DNA of 7,258 nucleotides from Cyanobacteria bacterium UBA8156 (GTDB lineage: Bacteria; Cyanobacteriota; Cyanobacteriia; Pseudanabaenales; Pseudanabaenaceae), in NCBI GenBank assembly GCA_003456125.1, contig DMPD01000092.1, positions 1-7,258 of the forward strand. The letters are read 5' to 3'. The notes under the pieces were generated by a model, which was given only the letters and a program-made list of their open reading frames with translations, ran no database searches and had not been told where the DNA came from. Position numbers and translations under genes: made by a program. How positions within the stretch are numbered: position 1 is the first letter of the stretch; every line of letters begins with the position of its first letter. Positions 1 to 7,055 of this stretch are shown here, in pieces.

Positions 1-1
1 A

Positions 2-1195
2 CGGCACAATAATCTGGCGGGACAAAGTGCCGCGTTGGATGCCGAGCGGGCGGCGGCTCTGCGGGATTTGGTGCGCCGGGTGCAGGAATGCTCGCCTTCG
101 GCCGATAGTTTGAAACAGGGGATGGGGGCACTGTTTGCGACGTTGGAGCAGCGGCAGGAAACCCTGACGGAATTTTGGCAAAACCTCGAGCGGTTGCGGG
201 GGGAAACCCAGCACAAAGAACAGGAAGTGGCGAACCTGGGGGCCACGGCGCAAAGCAAGAGGGCCGCGTGGCAACAAGCCAATCAGAGCTGGGGCGAAGC
301 CCGGATACAGTTGCAAGGCCAACAACTGTTGTTGCAGGTGCAAGAAAACAACACGGCGACCCTCCGGCAGCAGTTGCAAGCCTATGAAGTCCTGTTGGCG
401 CAGTTGGGGCAAGTGGTGGAAACCCTGGGGGGGAACACGGTGGCGTTGGATGCCGAGGAGGCGGCCCGTCTGGAAGCCATGTCGTTGCCGGAATTGACCG
501 CCGCCATTGCCGCCTACGAATCGGAATACGAAAAATCCTTGAACTGGCTCAATGCCCAAGAGGACGAGTTGGCGGCCCTGGAGGGAGAGCTGGCGGATTT
601 GCAGAGCCAAATCGAGCGGGCCAACGAATTTGAGCGCATTGAACTGGAGAGCAGTCGGGAATTTACCGAAGAGCAATACAAACTCTTGGAAATTTCGCTG
701 CTGCCCCAGCGGGACACCCTCCGGCAACGGGAAGGGGTTTTGATGGCGCAGCGGGACATTTTGGCCCGGCGGCAAGGGGCGGGGGATACCGGCAATCCAG
801 CCCAACTGCTCACGCCGGCCTTGTCGCAAGTCGAAAGCCAAAAAAACCAATTGACCAAAGAGGTGCAAAAGCTCGATTCGCAAATTGCGGTGGTGCGCAA
901 CTTGATTCAGGAGCAAAGCGCCTCTCTGGATCGCCAACAACAGGAATTGACACAGCAAAAAGAGGAGTGGGAAGCCCTCGAGGCGCAGTGGGAAGAGCGC
1001 AAACGCCTAGTGGCTTTGGCCTGGGGCAGTGTGCAAGCTCAGGAGCAAATGCTGCGGCCGGTGCAAGATGCCATGGATGAAATTCGGAGGCAGTTGGAAG
1101 GATTGCAACACCCGCTGGCGTCCTTGCCCGAAGGGGTGCAAGGGGAGGTGTTGGCGGAGCTGTCCCGCGAAATTGAAGCCTTGATGCCAAGTTGA
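2..1195 (+). CDS. hmpF: Coiled-coil protein, probably pilus motility protein HmpF (5' partial)
   Basis: The frame is open to the left edge, so this is the C-terminal 397 residues of a longer protein; the TTG at 35 and other internal start codons are unlikely to be the true start. Nearly the whole piece is low in Gly and Pro and rich in Gln, Glu, Leu and Arg in heptad-like spacing, with an extended coiled coil interrupted by a Gly/Pro-containing stretch near 780-815 (AGDTGNPAQ). The part around 570-720 (ELADLQSQIERANEFERIELESSREFTEEQYKLLE, split here only in description) and the tail (LRPVQDAMDEIRRQL) resemble what I recall of cyanobacterial HmpF, a cytoplasmic coiled-coil protein needed for type IV pilus motility and taxis in filamentous and unicellular species. 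No membrane segment or enzymatic motif is visible. The stop is TGA at 1193. The assignment rests on recalled similarity; any other long coiled-coil protein is the alternative. Confidence 0.6.
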   Translation, partial: RHNNLAGQSAALDAERAAALRDLVRRVQECSPSADSLKQGMGALFATLEQRQETLTEFWQNLERLRGETQHKEQEVANLGATAQSKRAAWQQANQSWGEARIQLQGQQLLLQVQENNTATLRQQLQAYEVLLAQLGQVVETLGGNTVALDAEEAARLEAMSLPELTAAIAAYESEYEKSLNWLNAQEDELAALEGELADLQSQIERANEFERIELESSREFTEEQYKLLEISLLPQRDTLRQREGVLMAQRDILARRQGAGDTGNPAQLLTPALSQVESQKNQLTKEVQKLDSQIAVVRNLIQEQSASLDRQQQELTQQKEEWEALEAQWEERKRLVALAWGSVQAQEQMLRPVQDAMDEIRRQLEGLQHPLASLPEGVQGEVLAELSREIEALMPS

Positions 1196-1210
1196 GGACG
1201 GAACGCAGGC

Positions 1211-1240
1211 TTGACGTAGGGGGCTGCGCCCAAACACAAT
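1211..1240 (+). promoter_or_regulatory. Possible sigma-70 type promoter before the HEAT-repeat gene
   Basis: TTGACG (1211-1216, five of six matches to the -35 consensus) is followed after 18 bp by CACAAT (1235-1240, four of six matches to the -10 consensus), 26 bp before the gene's ATG. The spacer contains a small GGGC-TGC-GCCC hairpin (1221-1231). The position in the 71-bp gap is sensible, but this is a consensus match only, and read-through from the upstream gene is equally possible. Confidence 0.3.
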
Positions 1241-1254
1241 AGCGGGGAAATTTG

Positions 1255-1260
1255 GGAGGT
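1255..1260 (+). promoter_or_regulatory. Ribosome binding site deciding the ATG start at 1267
   Basis: GGAGGT lies 6 bp before the ATG at 1267. It is a near-complete Shine-Dalgarno match and overlaps the in-frame TTG at 1252, which rules that TTG out as a likely start. It is one of only two clear Shine-Dalgarno sites in the window. Confidence 0.75.
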
Positions 1261-1266
1261 ACATTC

Positions 1267-1923
1267 ATGACCTACACCGCCGGTTCTATGCCTGATGCCT
1301 TCCCTGATGCTGGTGCCGAGCTTGAGGCACTGTTTGAGCGGTTGCAGCATCCCAATCCCCATTTGCGGGAACGGGCGATGGGAGAACTGGCCGAGCAAGC
1401 CGATGATGCGGTCATCGAGCGGTTGTTGGCGGTTTTGGATGCGGAAGATGTGGCCTATCGGCGGACGGCGGTGAAGACCCTAGGGGCGATCGGGGCGATG
1501 GTGGTGCCCCGGTTGGTGGCGATTTTGCAGACCAGCGACAACGCGACGGTGCGCAGCAGTTGCGCCAAGGCTTTGGCCCAAGTGGCCAACAACCATCCCG
1601 ACCAACCGTTTCCGGCCGTGGGGCTGCAGGGGTTGCAGGGGGCCCTCACCGATGTCAACCCGGTGGTGCACATTGCGGCGGTGATGGCTTTAGGGGAAGT
1701 GGGAGAACCAGCCACGGAAATTTTGGTGCAGGCGTTTCAAAGTACCGATAATCCAGCCCTCGCGGTGGCGATCGCCAATGCCTTGGGGGGCATCGGCAAC
1801 GAGGCGGCGATCGCCGTGTTGACGGCCGCCACCACCGCCGAAGACATCGATAGTTATGTACGGGAAACAGCGGTAAGTGCCCTGTCGCGGGCCCAACAGG
1901 TGGCGGGTTACCGGGGGCGCTAG
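1267..1923 (+). CDS. HEAT-repeat protein (PBS-lyase-like / IaiH-like)
   Basis: The product has 218 residues and consists almost entirely of paired helices of about 30 residues with the HEAT pattern (LLAVLDAEDVAYRRTAVKTLGAIG; LQGALTDVNPVVHIAAVMALGEVG; LVQAFQSTDNPALAVAIANALGGIG), giving five to six repeats. No signal peptide or membrane segment is present, so it is probably cytoplasmic. Proteins of this build in cyanobacteria include the bilin lyase subunits CpcE/CpcF, the NblB phycobilisome-degradation factors, and IaiH, which binds the iron-sulfur scaffold IscA. The sequence as I remember it fits the IaiH/NblB-like single-gene group better than CpcE/F, and there are no phycocyanin genes nearby, so a chromophore-lyase role is not supported by context. 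The ATG at 1267 is chosen for its strong ribosome binding site. The gene lies 71 bp after the coiled-coil gene and may be cotranscribed with it. The fold is certain; the function is not. Confidence 0.85.
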   Translation: MTYTAGSMPDAFPDAGAELEALFERLQHPNPHLRERAMGELAEQADDAVIERLLAVLDAEDVAYRRTAVKTLGAIGAMVVPRLVAILQTSDNATVRSSCAKALAQVANNHPDQPFPAVGLQGLQGALTDVNPVVHIAAVMALGEVGEPATEILVQAFQSTDNPALAVAIANALGGIGNEAAIAVLTAATTAEDIDSYVRETAVSALSRAQQVAGYRGR

Positions 1924-2094
1924 GAAACATTGCCTAACAGGAAAACCATGGTATGGTTATCTAGATCGGCGAATGTCCGTATCTTGCTAAATCTTGTATG
2001 CCCATTTTCCAAAAACCGCAGCTCTTTATCGCCAAAATGTGGTAGGTGAAGCGGTTTCGGGCAGCAAGCGAACCCGAGAAACGCACAGTTGAGT
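1924..2094. other. Intergenic gap, AT-richer than its surroundings
   Basis: This 171-bp stretch is the only sizeable non-coding region. It is visibly richer in A and T than the coding DNA on either side, as expected for a promoter region. It contains no HIP1 site and no convincing small gene. No hairpin followed by a T-run is seen, so no factor-independent terminator for the HEAT-repeat gene can be called. It probably carries the promoter for the gene string starting at 2095. Confidence 0.7.
1930..1957 (+). promoter_or_regulatory. Possible promoter of the rlpA-panC-lpt-menG string
   Basis: TTGCCT (1930-1935) and TATGGT (1952-1957) are spaced 16 bp apart and each match four of the six consensus bases. 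The -10 element lies inside a short inverted repeat, AACCAT-GGT-ATGGTT (1944-1958), which could be an operator or chance. If used, the leader would be about 130 nt. The match is weak; it is listed because a promoter is expected somewhere in this gap. Confidence 0.22.
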
Positions 2095-3177
2095 ATGGCC
2101 GAAAATTCAAGATTCAGAGGTTGCGGTGCCAAAGCCTTTGGTTCGTGGCTCCAGGCTTGGATCCGGGTATGGGTTGGAGTAACCCAGATAGGGCTAGGGC
2201 TGGCCGCGGCAACCGCGGTGGGGGGAAATGTGCAACCGGCCTGGAGCGAACAGGGCACGGTGAAAGCAGCGGAGCCGACGTTACCGGCCACGCCCCTGAA
2301 GGTAGGCGAGACCCGCTCCCAGGGGATGCAGCGGGTGAGTCGGGATTCGTTGACGCGGGTGGTACCCCATACCGAAAACGGTCGGGCAGCGGCGACGGTT
2401 TTTCTGCGGGGGTTGCCGGTGATTACCTATTTGGGGCCGGCGGGGGAGCCAACCACCGCAATTCCTACCGCAAACGATGTGAAGGTGGCCAACCCCGCCG
2501 AGCGGTTGAAGACCGAGGGGACAGGGGGGCCAGAAACGTTGCGGGGATTACAGGTGGTGCCCAATCCGACGGAACGGGCGGCGATCGCGGCGGCTACCCT
2601 CACCGAGTTATCTCGTAGTGGTTTGGCCGCAGATTCGGTACAGGCGGTGTGGCAGGACGGGAGGTTTTGGATCCGTCTGGGCGATCGCGCCCAGTTTGTG
2701 CTGGAAGAAGGGGTACAGTTGCCCAACACTACGGGCGATCGGGAGCAGGATGCGTTGCAAATGGCCAACTTGCTGCGGCGTTTGTTGGGGAATGCAGCGC
2801 CTTTGCCACGGGTAGCCAATGTCCCCCCGCGACCGGTGGCACCGGCGATCGCCTCGGTACCGGCGGTGGGGCGGCCCCGGCGGGTGTTTTCGGGTTTGGC
2901 CTCGTGGTACGGGCCGGGTTTGTACGGTCGTCCGACGGCGACGGGTCGGCCCCTCGCCCGCAACAGCTTTCATGCGGCCCACCCCGATTTGCCGTTGGGG
3001 ACAAAGGTTCGCATCACCAACGTGACCAACGGGCGATCGGCAGTGCTGCGGGTTGAAGACCGGGGGCCGTTCCATGGCAATCGTTTGCTGGATATCACGG
3101 AGGCGGCGGCCCGGGCCCTGGATATGCTTTCGGCGGGGCTGGCCACGGTGCGGGTGGAAGTGCTATCGCTGCCATGA
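2095..3177 (+). CDS. rlpA: RlpA-like double-psi beta-barrel protein, exported
   Basis: The product has 360 residues from the ATG at 2095 (a TTG at 2089 in the same frame is the only alternative start before an in-frame stop at 2047). A hydrophobic stretch at about residues 22-45 followed by QPAWS looks like a signal peptide. Residues about 95-245 match the N-terminal domain I recall from cyanobacterial RlpA proteins (GLPVITYLG, then DALQMANLLRRLLGNAAPL). The C-terminal RlpA domain starts at about residue 266 with LASWYGPG and contains LPLGTKVRITN, NGRS and VEDRGP. RlpA proteins bind peptidoglycan, and some are lytic transglycosylases cutting glycan strands without peptide stems. Here the His (296) and Asp (322) of the presumed active site are kept, but the usual Glu after TAxG is Arg 285 and the acidic residue three further on is Ala 288, so activity is doubtful. 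Its TGA overlaps the next gene's ATG. Confidence 0.85.
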   Translation: MAENSRFRGCGAKAFGSWLQAWIRVWVGVTQIGLGLAAATAVGGNVQPAWSEQGTVKAAEPTLPATPLKVGETRSQGMQRVSRDSLTRVVPHTENGRAAATVFLRGLPVITYLGPAGEPTTAIPTANDVKVANPAERLKTEGTGGPETLRGLQVVPNPTERAAIAAATLTELSRSGLAADSVQAVWQDGRFWIRLGDRAQFVLEEGVQLPNTTGDREQDALQMANLLRRLLGNAAPLPRVANVPPRPVAPAIASVPAVGRPRRVFSGLASWYGPGLYGRPTATGRPLARNSFHAAHPDLPLGTKVRITNVTNGRSAVLRVEDRGPFHGNRLLDITEAAARALDMLSAGLATVRVEVLSLP

Positions 3178-4673
3178 CCCGCCTGTTTACCGAACCCATT
3201 GCGTTCCAAGAGTGGCGGCGATCGCAAGGGGTCGTTGGCTTTGTGCCGACAATGGGGGCCCTCCACGCCGGCCATGAGGCGTTGTTGCGGCGAGCCAAGG
3301 CGGAAAATCCCACGGCGATCGCCAGTATTTTTGTGAACCCGTTGCAGTTTGGCCCCCACGAAGATTGGGAACGTTATCCGCGTTCCCTGGGGGACGACCT
3401 CGATCGATGCCGGCGCTGCGGCATTGATGCGGTGTTTGCCCCCCTGGCGCTGCCGGTGATGACCCAAGTGCAGCCGGCCCCCCACTTGGTGCAGACCCTG
3501 TGTGCTCCCCACCGACCGGGGCATTTTGGCGGGGTGGCGACCATCGTCCTGAAGTTGTGGCAGTTGGTGCAGCCGCAGCGCGCTTACTTCGGGCAAAAAG
3601 ACGGTCAACAGGTAGCTATTTTGCGGCATTTGGTGCGGGATTTGAGTTTGCCCTTGGCGTTGACGATCTGTCCCACGGTGCGGGAAACCGACGGTCTGGC
3701 CTGCAGTTCCCGGAATGCCTACTTGACCCCAGCCCAACGGGCGATCGCCCCCCAACTGTACGGAGCGTTGCAACGGGCGGTGGCCGAATTTGCGGCTGGC
3801 GAACGGGCGGCGGCGGCGTTGTGTGCGACGGCGCGGCAGGCAGCTCCGGAGGTAACCTGGCAGTATTTGGAGTGCGTTCATCCCCTAACGTTGTCCCCCC
3901 TCACCGCGGTAGAAAGTGGGGCGATGTTGGCGGGAGCGGTATTTCTGGGGGATACCCGGCTGATCGACAATGTGATGCTGCGGGCCCGGCAGCCGTTGGT
4001 GGCGATCGACGGGCCGGCGGGGGCCGGGAAGTCCACGGTGGCCCGGCGGGTGGCCGATCGCCTGGGGTTGCGTTATTTCGATTCGGGGGCGACCTACCGC
4101 GCCATTGCTTGGGCGGCGTTGCGGGCGGGTTTGGATTTGGCCGATCCCGGCAGTGGAGAGGCCGTCGGGGCGATCGCCGCGGGGGTAAACCTGGATCAGC
4201 AACCGGCGGCCGATCTTTCCACCCGGGTATTTGTGGATGGGGAGGAGGTGACGGCGGCCATTCGCACCCCGGAGATCAGCCGTTGGGTGTCGGTGGTGGC
4301 GGCGGTGCCGGCGGTGCGGGCGGTGTTGGGGGCCCAACAACAGGCGGCCGGGCGGTCGGGGGGCGTGGTGATGGAAGGGCGGGACATCGGTACGGCGATT
4401 TTCCCCCAAGCCGAGTTGAAAATTTACCTGACGGCTTCGGTGGCGGAACGGGCCCAACGGCGGCTGCGGGATTTGGGGGAAACCAACCTCGATCTCGGGG
4501 CGATCGAAGCGGCGATCCGGGAGCGGGATGAACGGGACAGCACCCGGGCGATCGCCCCGTTGCGGCGGGCCCCCGATGCCATCCAAATCGATACCGATGG
4601 TCTGAGCATCGATCGGATTGTCGAAATTATCGTAGAGTTGTACCGATCGCAGACGGTCGATCCGTCCCTCTAG
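3174..4673 (+). CDS. panC-cmk: Bifunctional pantothenate synthetase / cytidylate kinase
   Basis: The 499-residue protein is a fusion of two enzymes. The N-terminal part (about residues 1-270) is PanC, which joins pantoate and beta-alanine using ATP to make pantothenate, the CoA precursor. Its nucleotide-binding motifs are VPTMGALHAGH (24-34, with HxGH at 31-34), FVNPLQF, GQKDGQQ (140-146) and SSRN (178-181). The C-terminal part (about 273-495) is CMP/dCMP kinase, which makes CDP and dCDP. It shows the P-loop GPAGAGKST (280-288), DSGATYRA, the IRTPE segment and EGRDIG (401-406), then LKIYLTAS and a RDERDSTRAIAPL stretch. Both halves look complete, with no frameshift. The fusion is characteristic of cyanobacteria and is a good taxonomic marker. 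The ATG at 3174 overlaps the rlpA stop in an ATGA, with no good Shine-Dalgarno site, so translation is probably coupled to rlpA. Both are cytoplasmic activities. Confidence 0.96.
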   Translation: MTRLFTEPIAFQEWRRSQGVVGFVPTMGALHAGHEALLRRAKAENPTAIASIFVNPLQFGPHEDWERYPRSLGDDLDRCRRCGIDAVFAPLALPVMTQVQPAPHLVQTLCAPHRPGHFGGVATIVLKLWQLVQPQRAYFGQKDGQQVAILRHLVRDLSLPLALTICPTVRETDGLACSSRNAYLTPAQRAIAPQLYGALQRAVAEFAAGERAAAALCATARQAAPEVTWQYLECVHPLTLSPLTAVESGAMLAGAVFLGDTRLIDNVMLRARQPLVAIDGPAGAGKSTVARRVADRLGLRYFDSGATYRAIAWAALRAGLDLADPGSGEAVGAIAAGVNLDQQPAADLSTRVFVDGEEVTAAIRTPEISRWVSVVAAVPAVRAVLGAQQQAAGRSGGVVMEGRDIGTAIFPQAELKIYLTASVAERAQRRLRDLGETNLDLGAIEAAIRERDERDSTRAIAPLRRAPDAIQIDTDGLSIDRIVEIIVELYRSQTVDPSL

Positions 4674-4691
4674 GGCACCGGGGCAACAGAC

Positions 4692-5153
4692 ATGATTCAA
4701 CGGGGAACACGTTGGGGCGGTATTTTGGGGTTGATGCTGGGGTTGGCAGCGATGCCAGCGGCGGCCCAGCGTTCCCGTACGGCTTTGACCATCCGGGCCG
4801 ATATTCAGGAAGCCGATGCCCGTTCTGGGGTGGTGACGGCCCGGGGCAATGTCCGCCTTAGCTATCCCGCCCGCCAAATCGAAGCGACGGCGACCCAAGC
4901 CCAGTATTTTGCTCAAGAACGGCGGATTGTGCTCTCGGGCAACGTGGTGGTGGTGCAATTGGGCAACCGCATCCAAGCCGAGACCATTGTCTACCGGATT
5001 GACGAGGGCCGGCTTGAGGCGTTGCCTACCCAGGGGCAACAGGTGGAATCGGTCTATGTGGTGCCGGACGATACGTTGGCGGAACCGGCCGCGGCGACGG
5101 CACCGGTAGAGCGGGTAAAACCGGCCTTCAAGAAAAATCCTACGGCTTCCTAG
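4692..5153 (+). CDS. lptA: LptA/OstA-like periplasmic LPS transport protein
   Basis: The product has 153 residues. An N-terminal signal peptide is clear: RGTR, then a hydrophobic run (residues 9-21) and PAAA before Gln 26 as the likely cleavage site. The mature part has the OstA/LptA beta-strand pattern: LTIRADIQEADARSGVVTARGNV, then IEATATQAQYFAQERRIVLSGNV and IQAETIVYRIDEGRLEAL, in which GNV turns and alternating strands repeat about every 35-40 residues. LptA-like proteins form the bridge carrying LPS across the periplasm. The tail from about residue 118 is Ala/Pro/Lys-rich and probably flexible. The position directly before lptB supports the call; a separate lptC is not present here. It starts 18 bp after panC-cmk with no clear ribosome binding site. 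OstA-domain proteins of unknown role are the alternative, but the neighbours make that less likely. Confidence 0.88.
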   Translation: MIQRGTRWGGILGLMLGLAAMPAAAQRSRTALTIRADIQEADARSGVVTARGNVRLSYPARQIEATATQAQYFAQERRIVLSGNVVVVQLGNRIQAETIVYRIDEGRLEALPTQGQQVESVYVVPDDTLAEPAAATAPVERVKPAFKKNPTAS

Positions 5154-5154
5154 G

Positions 5155-5883
5155 GTGAAATTACGGCTGGAAAACGTCAGCAAGACCTACAACGGGCGCA
5201 CGGTGGTGCGGGAAGTGAGCGTGCAGGTGGGCCGTGGGGAAATTGTGGGATTGTTGGGGCCCAACGGTGCCGGCAAAACCACGACGTTTTACATTGCCAC
5301 CGGTTTGATTCAGCCCGATCGCGGCTATGTGTGCTATGGCGGCCGGGACATTACCCGGTTGCCCATCGATCGGCGGGCGCGGCTAGGAATTGCCTATCTG
5401 GCCCAGGAACCGACCGTTTTCCGCCAGTTGACCGTCCGGGAGAACTTGTTGTTGGCGATGGAGCAAACCGGGGTGCCCTTCCCCCAACGGCTGACCAAAC
5501 TCCACCGGTTGATGGAAGAATTTCGGTTGGAGGCTGTGGCAAACTCTCTGGGCTACCAAGTTTCGGGGGGGGAGCGCCGCCGTACGGAAATCGCGCGGGC
5601 TTTGGCGTTGGGGGTTTCGGGCCCCTCTTTCCTGCTGCTGGATGAGCCCTTTGCGGGGATTGACCCCATTGCGGTGGGGGAAATTCAGGAGATTGTGACC
5701 CGGCTGCGGGACCGTGCCATGGGCATTTTGATTACCGATCACAGCGTGCGGGAAACCCTGGCGATTGTGAGCCGGGCTTACATTATGCGGGATGGGGCGA
5801 TTTTGGCGGCGGGGGACAGCAAAGAACTGGCGGCGGATCCCGAAGTGCGAAAATACTACCTGGGCGAGCATTTCCGGTTGTGA
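5155..5883 (+). CDS. lptB: LPS export ABC transporter ATPase LptB
   Basis: The 242-residue protein is a complete ABC ATPase: Walker A GPNGAGKT (35-42), Q-loop YLAQEP (Gln 84), signature VSGGERRR (136-143), Walker B FLLLDEP (159-165, catalytic Glu 164), D-loop GIDP, and switch His 196 in ITDHSVRET. The stretches LAQEPTVFRQLTVRENLL, ERRRTEIARALA and FAGIDPIAVGEIQ are typical of LptB rather than of amino-acid transporters of the same group, and the length is the family's usual one. It powers extraction of LPS from the inner membrane by the LptB2FG complex, on the cytoplasmic face. The start is GTG at 5155, one base after the lptA stop and without a Shine-Dalgarno site, so coupling to lptA is likely. 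The stop overlaps the start of the permease gene. Confidence 0.96.
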   Translation: MKLRLENVSKTYNGRTVVREVSVQVGRGEIVGLLGPNGAGKTTTFYIATGLIQPDRGYVCYGGRDITRLPIDRRARLGIAYLAQEPTVFRQLTVRENLLLAMEQTGVPFPQRLTKLHRLMEEFRLEAVANSLGYQVSGGERRRTEIARALALGVSGPSFLLLDEPFAGIDPIAVGEIQEIVTRLRDRAMGILITDHSVRETLAIVSRAYIMRDGAILAAGDSKELAADPEVRKYYLGEHFRL

Positions 5884-7055
5884 CCGTTAAAGCCAAATCT
5901 CGGCAACTTGCCTTCCGCCTCCCTGGGCCGAGGCTACCCCTCCTCGATCGCTACTTGGCGCTGGAGATGGTGGGGCCTTTTTTGTTTGGGGTGGGGGCCT
6001 TCTCCTCCATTGCGTTGGCGATCGGCTCGCTGTTCCATCTGATTCGGTTGGTGACGGATTTTGGTCTGAACCCGGCGATCGCGGTACGGGTGTTTGTGTT
6101 GCAGTTGCCGGGGTTTATGGTCTACTCCTTCCCCATGTCGATGTTGTTGGCGACGATGTTGGCCTACAGTCGGTTGTCGGGGGATGGGGAAATGACGGCC
6201 CTGCGCAGCTGCGGCGCGAGCGTGATCCGGCTGTTGGTGCCGGCGGTGGTCTTGAGTTTGGGGGTGTCGGCCCTGACCTTTGCGTTTAATGAGGCCATTG
6301 TGCCCACCGCCAATACCTATGCCGAAAACACCCTGCGGATTGCCCTCAACGAAAACAAGCCGACGTTTCGGGACCGCAACATTTTCTATCAGCAGTTTGG
6401 CGCGGTGGTGTTGCCCGATGGCACCCAGGAAGAAAATACCTTGGTGCGGAGTTTCTATGCCCGGCGCTTTGATGGCCGGCAGATGCTGGATGTGACGGTG
6501 TTGGACTATTCCCAGGGGGGGCTGCAACAAATTTTGGTGGCCAAGTCGGCGGTGTGGGTGCCCACCGAAAACATTTGGCTGTTTCGGGACGGTACCAATT
6601 ATGTGATTGGGGCAGACGGTTCCTACCGCAGCATTTTGCGGTTCGATCGCCAACGGTTGCGCTTGCCGCGGGCTCCCCTCGATTTCGCCCAGGAACAACG
6701 CAACCCCGAACAAATGAATATCCGGGAGTTGTCCCGCTATATTGCGTTGGTGGGGCAGTCGGGCAATGCCAAAGAGTCCCGCAAATTGGAGGTGCAATTG
6801 CAACAGAAATACGCTTTGCCCTTCATTTGTGTGGTGTTTGCGACCATCGGTTCTCCCTTGGGGATGCGCCCCCAGCGCACCAGTTCCGCCAAGGGGTTTG
6901 GCTTGAGCGTGCTGATCATTTTTGGGTACTATTTGCTGCTGTTTGTGTGCCGGGCGCTGGGCGAAGTGGAAGTGTTGTCGCCGTGGTGGGGGGCCTGGTT
7001 GCCCAATGTCCTGGGTTTGGGCACCGGTATTTTCTTGATCGGGAGGGTGACCTGA
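5880..7055 (+). CDS. LptF/LptG-family permease (YjgP/YjgQ)
   Basis: The product has 391 residues with the LptF/LptG layout. There are three hydrophobic segments in the N-terminal third (about 31-55, 66-96, 115-136) and a soluble middle of about 155-300, expected to be the periplasmic beta-jellyroll (IFYQQFGAVVLPDGTQEENTLVRSFYARRFDG and following strands). Three further membrane segments (about 310-328, 338-360, 365-388) follow. The loop SRLSGDGEMTALRSCG (97-112) corresponds to the coupling helix that docks on LptB. The protein would form the membrane part of the LPS extractor with the neighbouring ATPase. The GTG start at 5880 overlaps the lptB stop in a GTGA without a Shine-Dalgarno site, so translation is probably coupled. 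I cannot tell LptF from LptG here, so no symbol is given. No second permease gene follows, because the next gene is a methyltransferase. Confidence 0.93.
   Translation: MTVKAKSRQLAFRLPGPRLPLLDRYLALEMVGPFLFGVGAFSSIALAIGSLFHLIRLVTDFGLNPAIAVRVFVLQLPGFMVYSFPMSMLLATMLAYSRLSGDGEMTALRSCGASVIRLLVPAVVLSLGVSALTFAFNEAIVPTANTYAENTLRIALNENKPTFRDRNIFYQQFGAVVLPDGTQEENTLVRSFYARRFDGRQMLDVTVLDYSQGGLQQILVAKSAVWVPTENIWLFRDGTNYVIGADGSYRSILRFDRQRLRLPRAPLDFAQEQRNPEQMNIRELSRYIALVGQSGNAKESRKLEVQLQQKYALPFICVVFATIGSPLGMRPQRTSSAKGFGLSVLIIFGYYLLLFVCRALGEVEVLSPWWGAWLPNVLGLGTGIFLIGRVT
7041..7047 (+). promoter_or_regulatory. Ribosome binding site of the methyltransferase gene
   Basis: GGGAGGG lies inside the last codons of the permease gene, 7 bp before the ATG at 7055. 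It fixes that ATG as the start, overlapping the permease TGA in a TGATG. Unlike the coupled starts of panC-cmk, lptA, lptB and the permease, this gene has its own good Shine-Dalgarno site. Confidence 0.7.

Noticed and set aside
2..32. Short inverted repeat CGGCAC / GTGCCG at the left edge, a possible second fold-back
   Set aside because: Only six bases pair and the match fails at once on the inner side; such repeats are frequent by chance.
1221..1231. GGGC-TGC-GCCC hairpin as terminator of the coiled-coil gene
   Set aside because: The stem has four base pairs and is followed by CAAACAC rather than a T-run.
1920..2291. Possible small - strand gene across the intergenic gap
   Set aside because: The 123-residue translation overlaps the start of rlpA, has no family resemblance, and shows no ribosome binding site that I could find.
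4652..4666. GACGG-TCGAT-CCGTC hairpin near the end of panC-cmk as a terminator
   Set aside because: It lies within the coding region, has only a 5-bp stem, has no T-run after it, and the next gene starts a few bases beyond the stop.
2970..6803. Long open frames on the - strand (about 3885-5183, 2970-3881 and 5934-6803)
   Set aside because: They lie opposite well-identified genes, their translations are rich in Arg, Pro, His and Gln with no recognisable domain, and long antisense frames are expected in GC-rich DNA.
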